64,000 bases of DNA, taken from positions 124,001 to 188,000 of the forward strand of contig NZ_WOVL01000006.1 in assembly GCF_009737085.1 (NCBI RefSeq). Direction: 5' to 3'. This document shows positions 25,500 through 34,905 of this stretch, piece by piece. The DNA is from Paenibacillus sp. NEAU-GSW1. Its GTDB lineage: Bacteria; Bacillota; Bacilli; Paenibacillales; Paenibacillaceae. The position numbers and the translations under genes were made by a program. The stretch's first letter is position 1. Each line of letters opens with the position of its first letter. The notes under the pieces are model-generated. The model made no database searches. It worked only from the letters and a program-made list of their open reading frames with translations, and was not told the DNA's origin.

Positions 25500-26141
25500 T
25501 TAATCCGAATCAGCCCTTTTGTTTTTCCATAGCAATACGGCGTACTTCGAAGCAGTGAAGCGAGCCGCGCTGAAAACAATGCTGACTCCGCGAGACAACG
25601 CAAACGCCAGCCAAAAGCCGTCCCACCAAGGCAATTGTCCGATATGCGCGGTATGCTCGCCGCCGCTCATAACGGCAATCGTCATTTCGGCAACGAACGC
25701 AGACAAAACGAGCACAGCAAATTGATGCTGCGCTTTCGTAGAGAACGCTGCGGCAAGCAGGCCGCCTAGCAGCGGAGCATCCCATCTTGGATCGATCCAA
25801 TAAAATACCGGGTCGGCATTGTACATCGTCTGAATGCTGCCCCAAATGACGCCGGTTAGCAACGAGCCTAACGACAAATACAATTTCGAATTATTGAAGG
25901 TATTACCTCTAACGGATGCTAATGCGGCTATTGTTATATAAACGGAGCTGGCATGCACATCTATCGCTATACTGCTAACCGCTAATGAATGCTGCAGCGG
26001 CTGCAAGGCAATACAGCCGCTGCCAATTGCAATCATAGTGCGCCAATTGGCATTCGCAGCCCCGACCCAATGAGACCAGCCAGTAGCTGATAAAATGATG
26101 AAAATTGTCAATATCCATATCGACACAAATCCGGGATTCAT
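25500..26141 (-). CDS. yphA: YphA-like integral membrane protein
   Basis: A 213-aa very hydrophobic protein with six or so predicted membrane helices and a basic C-terminal tail (LLWKNKRADSD). No catalytic motif is visible. Placed between der and ypfD it matches the position of yphA in B. subtilis. Function unknown. Confidence 0.7.
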   Translation of the reverse strand: MNPGFVSIWILTIFIILSATGWSHWVGAANANWRTMIAIGSGCIALQPLQHSLAVSSIAIDVHASSVYITIAALASVRGNTFNNSKLYLSLGSLLTGVIWGSIQTMYNADPVFYWIDPRWDAPLLGGLLAAAFSTKAQHQFAVLVLSAFVAEMTIAVMSGGEHTAHIGQLPWWDGFWLAFALSRGVSIVFSAARFTASKYAVLLWKNKRADSD

Positions 26142-26236
26142 TCGATAATCACCTCTCGCTACCCTATTATGCGCGCTAACAGAAGTGACTATGCCGGCAA
26201 TAGAGCAAATACCTCTTTTTCAGCTCTTATCAAGAG

Positions 26237-26280
26237 AAAAAGGACTATTCTCATTTGCTTGAAATGAGAATAGTCCTTTT
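26237..26280 (-). terminator. Strong terminator after ypfD (bidirectional)
   Basis: A nearly perfect 17-bp stem (AAGGACTATTCTCATTT with its complement, short loop) with T-runs on both strands lies 35 bases after the ypfD stop. Confidence 0.93.
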
Positions 26281-26315
26281 GAATTACAGGCTCAGATTCA
26301 CAATGGAATCGTGAT

Positions 26316-27560
26316 TTATTTCAATTTGCTCAGCTTATCGCCGAAACGCTCAGCCAGCGAATAGCTCATGCTTTGATTGCTCAAGCTCACGTTCGGGTTG
26401 TTGCCCAGATCCTCTTGTTTAGGGGAACGCTCGCGTTGCGGTTTGCTTGCGCGAGGAGCCGCTTGTTCAGCCGGTTGCTCTGGAGCTTCTTCCGTTTCTT
26501 TAATGCTCAGGCTAACGCGTTTTTCAGCAGGGTTGAAATCAAGCACTTTCGCTTGCACTTCTTGACCCTCTTTCAAAACTTCGAAAGGAGTTGCAATGTG
26601 ACGGTGAGCGATTTGAGAAATATGAACCAGGCCTTCAACGCCAGGAGCAATCTCAACGAATGCGCCGAAAGTAACAAGGCGGCGAACTGTGCCCGTTACG
26701 ATATCGCCTACGTTGAATTGGCCAGCAGCCGATTCCCAAGGACCAGGTTGCGCGGCTTTAATGCTCAAGCTGATTTTGCTTGCAGCCGGATCTACCTTCA
26801 GCACTTTCACTGTTACGGCTTGACCTTCGGACACGACATCCTTCGGATGTGCAACATGCTGCCACGACAGCTCAGAAACGTGCACCAGACCGTCGATGCC
26901 GCCGATATCAACGAATGCGCCAAATGGAGTCAAGCGTTGAACAGTGCCTTCCAGCTGTTGGCCCACTTGCAGCGAAGCGATAATTTTCGATTTGTTTTGC
27001 TCGAACTCAGCGTCCAGCACTTCTTTTTGGGAAAGGATCACTTTGTTGTTCTCGCGATCGATTTCCTTCACTTTTACGCGAAGCGTGCGGCCTTTGTAGT
27101 CGCTGAAATCTTCTACGAAATGACGCTCAACCATCGAAGCCGGAATGAAGCCGCGTACGCCTACGTCTGCGACAAGGCCGCCTTTAACGACGTCAGCTAC
27201 CGTTACTTCAAATACTTCGCCGCTTTCGAAACGGCTTTGCAGCGCGTCCCAAGCTTTTTCGCCGTCAACAAGGCGTTTCGACAAAACGAGCTTTTCTTTC
27301 TCGTCGTCGATGCTGACCACTTTAAGTTCAACTTCTTGGCCGATTTGTACGGCTTCAGTCGCGTTCTCAAGCTGTACCGCAGAAAGCTCGCGGATAGGAA
27401 TGATCCCGTCATATTTATATCCAAGGCTTACATAAGCTTGGTTATCTTCGATTTTGACGATCGTGCCTTTAACGGAATCGCCTTTTTTCAAAGACACAAA
27501 ATTGTCCATAGCTGCTTGGTCTTGAGCTACAGAGTCCTGAACATTGATTTCTTCTGACAT
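26316..27560 (-). CDS. ypfD: S1-domain RNA-binding protein (YpfD, ribosomal S1-like)
   Basis: The 414-aa protein has four S1 repeats, roughly at residues 25-85, 98-165, 183-252 and 268-338, with hallmark pieces such as VKGTIVKIEDNQAYVSLGYK and GTVQRLTPFGAFVDIGGIDGLVHVSELS, then a low-complexity Gln/Pro/Arg tail. Start ATG at 27560 follows GGAGG by nine bases. Homologues in Firmicutes bind RNA but are not essential S1. It follows plsC and cmk as in B. subtilis. Confidence 0.93.
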   Translation of the reverse strand: MSEEINVQDSVAQDQAAMDNFVSLKKGDSVKGTIVKIEDNQAYVSLGYKYDGIIPIRELSAVQLENATEAVQIGQEVELKVVSIDDEKEKLVLSKRLVDGEKAWDALQSRFESGEVFEVTVADVVKGGLVADVGVRGFIPASMVERHFVEDFSDYKGRTLRVKVKEIDRENNKVILSQKEVLDAEFEQNKSKIIASLQVGQQLEGTVQRLTPFGAFVDIGGIDGLVHVSELSWQHVAHPKDVVSEGQAVTVKVLKVDPAASKISLSIKAAQPGPWESAAGQFNVGDIVTGTVRRLVTFGAFVEIAPGVEGLVHISQIAHRHIATPFEVLKEGQEVQAKVLDFNPAEKRVSLSIKETEEAPEQPAEQAAPRASKPQRERSPKQEDLGNNPNVSLSNQSMSYSLAERFGDKLSKLK

Positions 27561-27688
27561 TAGAAATAACCTCCTCAATTCATACCCCAACTTTATTTAA
27601 ATCCGTTGCCGCATAGACGGCAAACAGCATTTAAAACGAATCCATATGCAACCGGCTCTTGCCGCTTGCCATAATGTCGAACAATTAA

Positions 27689-28270
27689 TTATTTGTGTTG
27701 CTGTTGCAGCTCGCGAATGCGAACCATAATGGCTTCTGTTACCCGTTCCAGCATATCCGGCGATGAATCATGAATGAATGCGGAAAGATCAACCGGCTTG
27801 CCGTATACGACTTTCATTTTGCTGAACGGTTTGTACTTGCCGACAATCGCGACAGGCACTACGGTAGCACCGCTGCGAATTGCGATCATTGCCGCGCCTT
27901 TTTTAGCCGCTGCGCCTTCCGCTTGATGACGAGTGCCTTCCGGGAAAATGCCCATTACTTTGCCTTCTTGAAGCAGACTGATAGCGGAACGGATCGCTTC
28001 CTTGCTGACGCCTCCGCGTTTGACCGGGAATGCGCCAAGTCCCTTAATCAGCGGACCAAAAACCGGAATGTCGAACAGCTCTTGCTTTGCCATGTAATGT
28101 ACTTTGCGTTTCAGCTTAATGCCGACGGTCGGAGGATCAAAATTGCTTATATGATTGGACGCCAGTACGACTGGACCGTCAGTCGGTATGTTCTCGATGC
28201 CTACTGCTTTAAGCCGGAACAAGAAATTGTAGATGACGAGGAGAAGAAATCGGCATATACGGTATAACAT
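27689..28270 (-). CDS. plsC: 1-acyl-sn-glycerol-3-phosphate acyltransferase
   Basis: Second acylation in phosphatidic acid synthesis, at the membrane. The 193-aa protein has the acyltransferase blocks NHISNFDP (HxxxxD-like, from SNHISNFD), GAFPVKRGG and FPEGTRHQ. N-terminal hydrophobic segment. Four bases after cmk. Together with plsY and gpsA it gives most of the phosphatidic acid route in this window. Confidence 0.93.
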   Translation of the reverse strand: MLYRICRFLLLVIYNFLFRLKAVGIENIPTDGPVVLASNHISNFDPPTVGIKLKRKVHYMAKQELFDIPVFGPLIKGLGAFPVKRGGVSKEAIRSAISLLQEGKVMGIFPEGTRHQAEGAAAKKGAAMIAIRSGATVVPVAIVGKYKPFSKMKVVYGKPVDLSAFIHDSSPDMLERVTEAIMVRIRELQQQHK

Positions 28271-28273
28271 AGT

Positions 28274-28969
28274 TTACTTCGCCTCCGCCAATTTGGTTCG
28301 GCTTAATTTCACAATTGCCGCGACGACTTCTTGAATCGTCATCGCCGTGCTGTCCATTACGATTGCATCTGATGCGCATATAAGCGGCGCAATCTCCCGC
28401 TGCTCGTCCAATCGATCGCGCTCGGCGATCTCCTGTGCCAGCTGTTCAAGCGTTACCGATTGTGTCCCGGCAATTTCTTTGAAGCGCCTGTTGGCGCGTT
28501 CCTGCACCGATGCGGTCAAGAATACTTTCAATTCCGCGTTCGGCAGCACGTGAGAACCGATGTCGCGTCCGTCCATGACAACGCCTTTTCGCTCTGCCAG
28601 CCTGCGCTGCATGTTGCCGAGAATCGTTCTGACTGTTTCGTTAGCAGCGACAAGGGAAACGACAAGCGTTACCTCGCGAGACCGAATATGCTCTGTCACG
28701 TCTTCGCCGTTCACTAAAACCGTCTGGCCGTTCTCGCCAGGCAACATCTCGATCTCGAGCGTAGCCGCAAGCGCCGCCAATTTATCGCGGTCCTGCGGTT
28801 GTATCGATTTACGAAGCGCACTTAGCGTAACCGCCCGGTACATTGCTCCCGTATCGATATAGATGAAACCCAGCTGTTCGGCAACTTTGCGCGCAACCGT
28901 ACTTTTTCCTGCGCCTGCAGGGCCGTCGATCGCAATGTTAATCCGGTCGCTGTCACCGTCTTGATGCAT
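28274..28969 (-). CDS. cmk: Cytidylate kinase
   Basis: Phosphorylates CMP and dCMP. Walker A GPAGAGKST near residue 16, IDTGAMYRAVTL, MDGRDIGSHVLPNA and a LID with RANRRFKEI. I used the ATG at 28969; the GTG just before (28972) is slightly better spaced from GGGGG. About 231 aa, normal length. Confidence 0.97.
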   Translation of the reverse strand: MHQDGDSDRINIAIDGPAGAGKSTVARKVAEQLGFIYIDTGAMYRAVTLSALRKSIQPQDRDKLAALAATLEIEMLPGENGQTVLVNGEDVTEHIRSREVTLVVSLVAANETVRTILGNMQRRLAERKGVVMDGRDIGSHVLPNAELKVFLTASVQERANRRFKEIAGTQSVTLEQLAQEIAERDRLDEQREIAPLICASDAIVMDSTAMTIQEVVAAIVKLSRTKLAEAK

Positions 28970-29026
28970 CACAAACAGTCTACCCCCTTATTAAAAAGAC
29001 GCCGCGTTGAATGCGGATGATAAACG

Positions 29027-29055
29027 ATAGTTGTCGTGTCCGAATGCAACGTCAA
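29027..29055 (-). promoter_or_regulatory. Promoter candidate for cmk-plsC-ypfD
   Basis: On the minus strand TTGACG (29050-29055), 17 bp, AACTAT (29027-29032). It follows directly on the ypfB terminator, which supports a new start there. The -10 is weak. Confidence 0.45.
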
Positions 29056-29063
29056 CCTCTCAA

Positions 29064-29086
29064 GAAAAAAGCAGGCTCTGCCTGCG
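29064..29086 (-). terminator. Short terminator after ypfB
   Basis: On the minus strand GCAGGC-AGA-GCCTGC is followed by TTTTTTC. Confidence 0.8.
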
Positions 29087-29143
29087 AACGTGAAAATTAT
29101 ACCACACTACGGACATAGATGCAAAAGAAGCAGCCGCCATTTC

Positions 29144-29371
29144 TCAATCCGGCGCCGTTCCTTCCCAGCGGTCTACATCTGAAATCCATCGCCTGATTCC
29201 GTCGTTTTGCAGCGCAATTTGCGACAAAACGACAGCAATCAGCAGCAAGATCGCCAGCTTGGCGAGCTTGCTGCTAACTGCGTCCGCGATGTCTCGCATC
29301 CGCTTCTTGTCGCTCGGTTGCGGTGTGCTTCTATACGTATTGCGATCATTCGGCATTGGACTACCATCCAT
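29144..29371 (-). CDS. ypfB: Small membrane protein, YpfB-like
   Basis: A 75-aa protein: a polar N-terminus, one hydrophobic helix (LAILLLIAVVLSQIAL, about residues 39-54) and a short polar tail. Position between cmk and the PilZ gene matches ypfB of B. subtilis. Function unknown. A second in-frame ATG at 29356 is possible. Confidence 0.72.
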   Translation of the reverse strand: MDGSPMPNDRNTYRSTPQPSDKKRMRDIADAVSSKLAKLAILLLIAVVLSQIALQNDGIRRWISDVDRWEGTAPD

Positions 29372-29416
29372 TTCCTGTTTTTGGATAGGATGTCTATGTA
29401 CATGTCCGATTATTCA

Positions 29417-30070
29417 TTACCGATTGCGTATATCAAGCTGTCTCTCAAAGCAGTAACGAATAATTTTTTGGCGTTCGCCGTCGGAAATGCTAGCGAACTT
29501 AATCATCACTTGCTTGCGGCCGGTTGGGAGATCGACGACGCGGACAATTTCCCCTTTGAAGGACGCATGCTCAAGCGAGCCGTTCTTATACGGGACAAGC
29601 ATCCAGCAATCGAGTACCATTTCAGGGCGCACTGGCCATTTGCCGTCGCATATGAACGAAATGCCTCCGCCGCCTACATCGTCAGTGAGCGTAACAAAGC
29701 GTATGTGAGCACCGCCGTTGACCGCGATTTCCAATTCAGCCGAAACGCGCAAGAAATGCCGGCGCTGCACTTTCGTGATCCGCTCCGGATCCGGCTTGCG
29801 AATTTTGATTAGCCGGATCGTATCGTCTCTAAAGCCAATTACGTGCGAATCAAAATAGTTTTTAATGCCGTCCTCGGTAATAAAGTGGGCCGACAGCTCG
29901 TCCCCCAGGAACAATCTTTTCATTCGGCCGGTATCACCGCTAATTGGAGTCTCGATCAGCAGCCCGTCTTCCAGCTCGTCAGCAATGCGAGCTTTGTATT
30001 CGACTGAAGCTTCACTTTGATCCGTAGAAGCAATTTCGAAAAATAACATTTGATTAATTCTAGGCAACAA
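29417..30070 (-). CDS. ypfA: PilZ-domain c-di-GMP receptor (YpfA/MotI-like flagellar brake)
   Basis: N-terminal YcgR-type domain (about residues 1-95) followed by a PilZ domain with the c-di-GMP motif RRHFLR near residue 98 and DVGGGGISF (in place of D/NxSxxG). B. subtilis YpfA (MotI) binds c-di-GMP and disengages the flagellar motor. The SD GGGAGGGGAG points to a TTG start at 30070 or 30067 rather than the upstream ATG at 30097. The serine of the second motif is glycine here. Confidence 0.85.
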   Translation of the reverse strand: MLPRINQMLFFEIASTDQSEASVEYKARIADELEDGLLIETPISGDTGRMKRLFLGDELSAHFITEDGIKNYFDSHVIGFRDDTIRLIKIRKPDPERITKVQRRHFLRVSAELEIAVNGGAHIRFVTLTDDVGGGGISFICDGKWPVRPEMVLDCWMLVPYKNGSLEHASFKGEIVRVVDLPTGRKQVMIKFASISDGERQKIIRYCFERQLDIRNR

Positions 30071-30133
30071 ATGGCTCCCCTCCCATATTGGTGTCATTAT
30101 AACACACTCGAATTAAAGGGAGCCATATCGTAA

Positions 30134-31489
30134 TTAGTCGTTTGTTGCCGAACGATCAAGCTGTGTCATCTCTTCAATCGATTCCTCGACGCCGCTTTCG
30201 GCGTTGATGTAAATCCGGTAAATGCTGCCGTTTATTTTTCCTGTAAATTCATAGCAAAGCACTTCTTCTCCAAGGTCGCTCATAATAATCGCTTTTTGCT
30301 CCCTGGACACTTTCAGCTCCGGATTCAGCGCTTTCCGAGCTTCAGCGATTGTCAGCTTAGCTGCCGGAATGTTCCGTTTATGATGCTCGTACACATAATC
30401 GTTCGCTTGCAGGCCTACCGCTTCGCCATTGTCCAAAGCGATTTTAACAGTCAGCTTTTCCGGATAAATAAGAACGCCGTTTTGGTCTGCGACATAAGTG
30501 AACGTTCCTGCATTGTTGAAAACGTCATAGCTTATCGCTTGCATAGATTTGAATCCGTGATCATTCAAAAATTTGTCAGCAGCTTTACGGGCTTGCTCCG
30601 TATCCAGCTGTTTTTCGCCCACATCTCGCGGATCCATGAACCAAATAAGCTGTCCGCCCTTTTTCGTATAGTCCATTTGCAGCTTTTTGCCCGATTTCGG
30701 CTCAGTCACAGTCGCGCTGAAAGAAGCGTATTCCGTTCCTTTGCCGTTTTCGACGACTTTAATTTCTCCAACATCTTTGCCGACAAAATCGGCGACATGT
30801 TTTTTGATGTCTTCAGCAGTTACCAGCTTGCCGCCAAGCATGTTGATCGTCCGTTTCTGATACATGCTGGATACGGATGGCCCCCAATTGATTTCCGGAT
30901 ACTCGCTCACTTTTTTGTCTACGGTCTTAAAGCCGTCGATAATCGTGTTGTCGTTGTTTTGCTTCTCTGATGCGAGCGCGATTTCAACGTCCATCCAGCG
31001 AAGATTCGAGCCAAGCACTTTGTCCTGCACGGCGAGCAGATCCTTCGATATTTCCTCGGACTTCGCATAAAGCGTTTTGAGCGTATTAAATTCATCTTTC
31101 GACAGCGGCTGCTTGGTCAAATCTCGCACCGAAGTCTTGTAAGCAAAATTGGCTATGCGGGACAAAAAGTCTTCCGCCTCGTTGAACGGCAGCAATGTAA
31201 GCGGCAGTTGATTGATTTCATTTTGCGCCTCGCTCGTCAGCCGCCATACGTTAACAAGCCCCTTCCGATGATAGCTTTGCGACGTGGAATTGACCGCGAG
31301 CGTGTTGCCCAGTTGCTGATGAAGCTGTTCGACATGGAAAGCGAGATCATGAAAAGCGCGCTGGTATTGGTTCTCGGCTTTGAGCAGTATCGAGTTTTTC
31401 TCCTGATGCTCTTGATAGCCCCAATAGGCGGCTCCGATCAACAGAAGGGTTGCGATGGGGAAAAGCACTGCGCTGAGTCTCTTATACAT
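30134..31489 (-). CDS. ypeB: Spore germination protein YpeB
   Basis: Needed for stability and localisation of the cortex-lytic enzyme SleB in the dormant spore. The 451-aa protein has an N-terminal membrane anchor (residues 7-25), a helical domain, and C-terminal PepSY-like repeats (LTIAEARKALNPELKVS). RBS AAGGAGC. In B. subtilis sleB is directly upstream in an operon with ypeB; here there is no sleB in that place. Confidence 0.93.
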   Translation of the reverse strand: MYKRLSAVLFPIATLLLIGAAYWGYQEHQEKNSILLKAENQYQRAFHDLAFHVEQLHQQLGNTLAVNSTSQSYHRKGLVNVWRLTSEAQNEINQLPLTLLPFNEAEDFLSRIANFAYKTSVRDLTKQPLSKDEFNTLKTLYAKSEEISKDLLAVQDKVLGSNLRWMDVEIALASEKQNNDNTIIDGFKTVDKKVSEYPEINWGPSVSSMYQKRTINMLGGKLVTAEDIKKHVADFVGKDVGEIKVVENGKGTEYASFSATVTEPKSGKKLQMDYTKKGGQLIWFMDPRDVGEKQLDTEQARKAADKFLNDHGFKSMQAISYDVFNNAGTFTYVADQNGVLIYPEKLTVKIALDNGEAVGLQANDYVYEHHKRNIPAAKLTIAEARKALNPELKVSREQKAIIMSDLGEEVLCYEFTGKINGSIYRIYINAESGVEESIEEMTQLDRSATND

Positions 31490-31647
31490 AACAAAAAGCT
31501 CCTTTCTTGTGCAAACCTGTCGTTAGTTTGGTTTCCACAAGGGAGCTTTATTCATGACATATGGAGTTTGCGCATGACATCAGGAGTTTGCGCCGAGCGG
31601 AAACTCACTCCTCTTCAAACTCACACCTTTTCAAACTCACTCTAAAA

Positions 31648-31803
31648 CTATAATCCATGCTCTTCAATATCTAGGTCGTGGCTATTGTTGCAAATGCATT
31701 GCTTAAAGCCGGTATCGATCGACCCCTTCTCGCGCTTCCCGCGCAGCACGAACTTCTCGCCGCAAATGTTGCAGCGAATTGTCACTTTAACCCTCGCTTC
31801 CAT
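31648..31803 (-). CDS. Small zinc-ribbon-like protein (51 aa)
   Basis: A 51-codon frame starting MEARVKVTIRCNICGEKF, with CNIC and CIC pairs about 24 residues apart, suggesting a one-zinc ribbon. GAGGGGGG precedes the ATG. It lies between prsW and ypeB, where sleB would be expected. The 158 bp between it and ypeB contain imperfect direct repeats (ATGACATnnGGAGTTTGCGC twice near 31558-31595). Function unknown. Confidence 0.75.
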   Translation of the reverse strand: MEARVKVTIRCNICGEKFVLRGKREKGSIDTGFKQCICNNSHDLDIEEHGL

Positions 31804-31854
31804 TGCTGCCCCCCTCAAGATCAACTTTTCTAGGAGACAGTATAGACGGATTCG

Positions 31855-32553
31855 CTATAATTTAACCTCTTCTTCACGGGCAAGAAAGCGAAACGGCGAT
31901 CTGGCGTTGGCGCTTTGCATTTTGCGAAGCCCCCAAGTCCATAAAGCGATCATGAACGGCACGATAAAATACATCCAGTGTTGCTGCTGCGTTAGCATAA
32001 TCCAGTCATACACGCCATGCAGCGCGAACGGCAGCGCCAGTGATACGGACAAAAACCAATTGCGGCTGCGCTTGCTGATCGCAAATTTCGCTTTCCCCAT
32101 ATAGTAGCCCATCATAATGCCGAACAGCGCGTGCCCGGAAACAGGCAGAAGCGCCCGCATCAGCAGCGTTCCGAACGTTGCCGGCGAGAAAACGGCGTAC
32201 ATGACATTCTCCAGCGTCGCAAAGCCGAGCGAGATGGACGCCGCATAAACGATGCCGTCATAAGGCTCGTCGAATTCGGTGTGGTTGTAAATAATATGAT
32301 ACAACACGAACCACTTGACCAATTCCTCAGCACCGGCGGATTGAGCAAAAGCGAACACAAAAGGATTATCTCCCCACCAAAGCTGAAGCCCGCGTTGCAA
32401 GACGACGATCGGGACTACAATCAGCATCCCTAGAAAAAACATCCGCACGACCATATGGATCGGTTCCGAATCGTAACGGTCCTTCAAGTATAAATAAGCG
32501 AGCAGCGAAACGCCTGGCGCTACCGCTGCGGTCAACACGGAAAATAACAGCAT
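31855..32553 (-). CDS. prsW: PrsW-type intramembrane protease
   Basis: Multi-pass membrane protein; in B. subtilis PrsW makes the first cleavage of an anti-sigma factor (RsiW). Motifs fit the family: AGAEELVKWFVLYH (EExxK), GFATLENVMY, SGHALFGIMMGYYMG. GGAGGTGA is placed for the ATG at 32553 (232 aa), not for the TTG further up. The anti-sigma target is not in this window. Confidence 0.88.
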   Translation of the reverse strand: MLLFSVLTAAVAPGVSLLAYLYLKDRYDSEPIHMVVRMFFLGMLIVVPIVVLQRGLQLWWGDNPFVFAFAQSAGAEELVKWFVLYHIIYNHTEFDEPYDGIVYAASISLGFATLENVMYAVFSPATFGTLLMRALLPVSGHALFGIMMGYYMGKAKFAISKRSRNWFLSVSLALPFALHGVYDWIMLTQQQHWMYFIVPFMIALWTWGLRKMQSANARSPFRFLAREEEVKL

Positions 32554-32623
32554 TTCGTCGTTCACCTCCAAACGGGACGAGAGCTCGCTGAAGGTCGATA
32601 CGCCCCTTCTTCCGGCAAGCCGC

Positions 32624-33874
32624 CTAAACCCAGCCGCGGTAACGAACCGCTTCTGCCATTTTGCGGACTCCTGTCATATAAGCGGCAAGCCGCATATCGA
32701 CATTTCTCGTCTTATGAATATCATACACTTGCTCAAAGCCGCGAATCATCATAACCTTGAGCTTCTTGTCGACCTCTTCTTCATCCCAATAGTAGCCTTG
32801 ATTGTTCTGCACCCATTCGAAGTAAGAAACGATTACGCCGCCGGCGCTGGCCAGCACGTCAGGCACAAGCAAAATTCCGCGCTGGGTCAAAATTTGCGTC
32901 GCCTCGATCGTCGTCGGACCGTTCGCCGCTTCAACGACGATTTGCGCGCGAATATTAGGCGCATTCGTTTCGGTAATTTGATTCTCGATCGCTGCCGGTA
33001 CGAGAACATCGCATTCCAGCTCCAGCAGCTGCTCGTTCGTTATCGTCTGCGGGAATAAATTCGTAACATTGCCAAACGAATCTCTCCGGTCCAGAAGATA
33101 AGGAATATCCAAACCTTCTTCATTATACAACGCGCCGTTCACATCCGATATACCTATTACGCGAGCGCCGGCCTCATGCATGAATTTGGCAAGGTAACTG
33201 CCTGCGTTGCCGAAGCCTTGAATAACGATTTTTGCGCCCAACATGTCGATAGACCGAAGCTTAAGCGCCTCTTCAATCATAATGACAACGCCTCTAGCCG
33301 TCGCTGTTTCCCGCCCCTTGGAACCGCCAAGCACGAGCGGCTTTCCGGTAATAAAACCGGGGGAGTCAAATTCCCGGATGCGGCTGTATTCATCCATCAT
33401 CCAAGCCATAATTTGAGAGTTGGTCATTACATCGGGCGCCGGAATATCTTTCGTCGGGCCGACGATTTGGCTGACCGCCCGCACATAGCCGCGGCTCAAG
33501 CGTTCCAGCTCGCCAAAGGACATTTGACGCGGATCGCATATAACGCCGCCCTTGCCTCCGCCGTAAGGCAAATCGGCGATGCCGCATTTTAAGCTCATCC
33601 ATATGGACAGCGCCTTTACTTCAAGTTCGCTGACGCCGGGATGAAAACGGACGCCCCCTTTTGTCGGACCTACAGCGTCATTATGCTGGGAACGATACCC
33701 TGTAAACACCTTCGTCGACCCGTCGTCCATCCGAACAGGAATGCGTACCGTTAATACGCGCATCGGTTCTTTCAACAGCTCAATCATCGAATCCTGATGT
33801 CCAAGCTTGCGCAAAGCGAGTTCAATTACAATTTGCGTAGATTTCAATATATCATGCGAATTTATGTCTGCCAT
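32624..33874 (-). CDS. gudB: Glutamate dehydrogenase (GudB/RocG family)
   Basis: NAD-dependent catabolic interconversion of glutamate and 2-oxoglutarate. 416 aa from the ATG at 33874, preceded by GGCGGTG. Motifs: PTKGGVRFHP, PYGGGKGGV with catalytic lysine, PAPDVMTNSQIMAWM, the Rossmann GFGNAGSYLA, and NGPTTIEA. Position next to prsW is as in B. subtilis. Confidence 0.96.
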   Translation of the reverse strand: MADINSHDILKSTQIVIELALRKLGHQDSMIELLKEPMRVLTVRIPVRMDDGSTKVFTGYRSQHNDAVGPTKGGVRFHPGVSELEVKALSIWMSLKCGIADLPYGGGKGGVICDPRQMSFGELERLSRGYVRAVSQIVGPTKDIPAPDVMTNSQIMAWMMDEYSRIREFDSPGFITGKPLVLGGSKGRETATARGVVIMIEEALKLRSIDMLGAKIVIQGFGNAGSYLAKFMHEAGARVIGISDVNGALYNEEGLDIPYLLDRRDSFGNVTNLFPQTITNEQLLELECDVLVPAAIENQITETNAPNIRAQIVVEAANGPTTIEATQILTQRGILLVPDVLASAGGVIVSYFEWVQNNQGYYWDEEEVDKKLKVMMIRGFEQVYDIHKTRNVDMRLAAYMTGVRKMAEAVRYRGWV

Positions 33875-33954
33875 GCAGCAATTCACCGCCTTTGTTTACT
33901 TGTAATATGAACGTCAAGCGCAAACCGTATTCCGTATATTTGTTTAGGCGCATG

Positions 33955-34001
33955 CAAGAAGAGCACCCGCAGACTTGGATGGCCGCCCGCCGATGCTCTT
34001 C
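33955..34001 (-). terminator. Hairpin after mecA, possible terminator
   Basis: On the minus strand AAGAGCA and TGCTCTT flank a 28-nt GC-rich region and are followed by CTTGCAT, so the T-run is poor. It lies just beyond the mecA stop. Confidence 0.4.
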
Positions 34002-34012
34002 CTAACGCGTTC

Positions 34013-34627
34013 TCAATTATAGAAATGAGTGCAAACTTCCAGCACGGCTCCGGACGGCATAATGACTTTGCCGTACTCCTCGAGCATGGCGTAAGTAACA
34101 GACGTCGCTTCTCCGTATTCAGCCAGCAATGCAATAACGGCATTGTGGCGGGATGAATCGATTAGTGCCGGTTCAAGCGCCAATATCCATTTCCCATTGT
34201 ACGAATACAGCCGCCCATCTTCCGTAAGCTCGGCAGCGCGCAGTTGCTTGCAAACGCTAATGACATCTTCAAAATCGCGAAACGAATACATCACGATGTC
34301 GCTTTGCTCCATCGTTACTTCCATTTCGTATATCTCTTCTTCCGAATCTTCATCGTCGGTTGCCCGTTCGTCGGATCCGCCGTTCATTTTGCCGCGGGTA
34401 ACGATTACAACCATTCCTTGGGCCGGGAGGGCAAAAACTTCGACCGCTAACGGGCCGCTGGCATCGAATCCAAGTTCACTATATGCTTGGTCCATCATTT
34501 CACTGAAAAGCTCGTGTACCTTTGGAATTTCGCGCCACATATCGTCCTTCTGGATCCCTCTCTCCAGCAGGTCGTCGAACGTCAGGAAAATCCGTATCTT
34601 GTCCTGACTAAGCCGCTCGATTTTCAT
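34013..34627 (-). CDS. mecA: Adaptor protein MecA
   Basis: Brings substrates to the ClpCP protease. The 204-aa protein begins MKIERLSQDKIRIFLTFDDLLERGI (substrate-binding domain), has an acidic linker (DEDSEEEIYEME) and a C-terminal ClpC-binding domain with FRDFEDVISVCKQL and the aromatic-rich LYSYNGKW. ATG at 34627 follows AGGAGG. Confidence 0.93.
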   Translation of the reverse strand: MKIERLSQDKIRIFLTFDDLLERGIQKDDMWREIPKVHELFSEMMDQAYSELGFDASGPLAVEVFALPAQGMVVIVTRGKMNGGSDERATDDEDSEEEIYEMEVTMEQSDIVMYSFRDFEDVISVCKQLRAAELTEDGRLYSYNGKWILALEPALIDSSRHNAVIALLAEYGEATSVTYAMLEEYGKVIMPSGAVLEVCTHFYN

Positions 34628-34805
34628 GACAGGATCCTCCTCTGCAGCATCTGTTGTAACAGCGTATGAAATTATTATGAAGATGTGATCAAAATGATCA
34701 AATCGTACTATGTAATTAATTTTATCATGTATGATCGCGGAATGCACCTAAAAATGGCTGAGCTCCGTTTTATATCCTAAGATCCACGGCGGCTTGCTCC
34801 GCGAA

Positions 34806-34862
34806 TAAAAGAAGAATCGTTTGAACATTGCAGCCAGCAGCTCTGTTCAAGCGATTCTTCTT
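34806..34862 (-). terminator. Terminator after the 111-aa gene
   Basis: A long stem (AGAAGAATCG with CGATTCTTCT, continued by TTGAACA/TGTTCAA) is followed on the minus strand by TTTATTC. Confidence 0.7.
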
Positions 34863-34905
34863 GTCGTTCCGGGCCCGAGCGGCCAAACCGCCGCTTTGTC
34901 CATTA

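Noticed and set aside
26373..27557. 394-codon frame antisense to ypfD
   Set aside because: Composition reflects the codon pattern of the S1 protein on the other strand; no recognisable domain.
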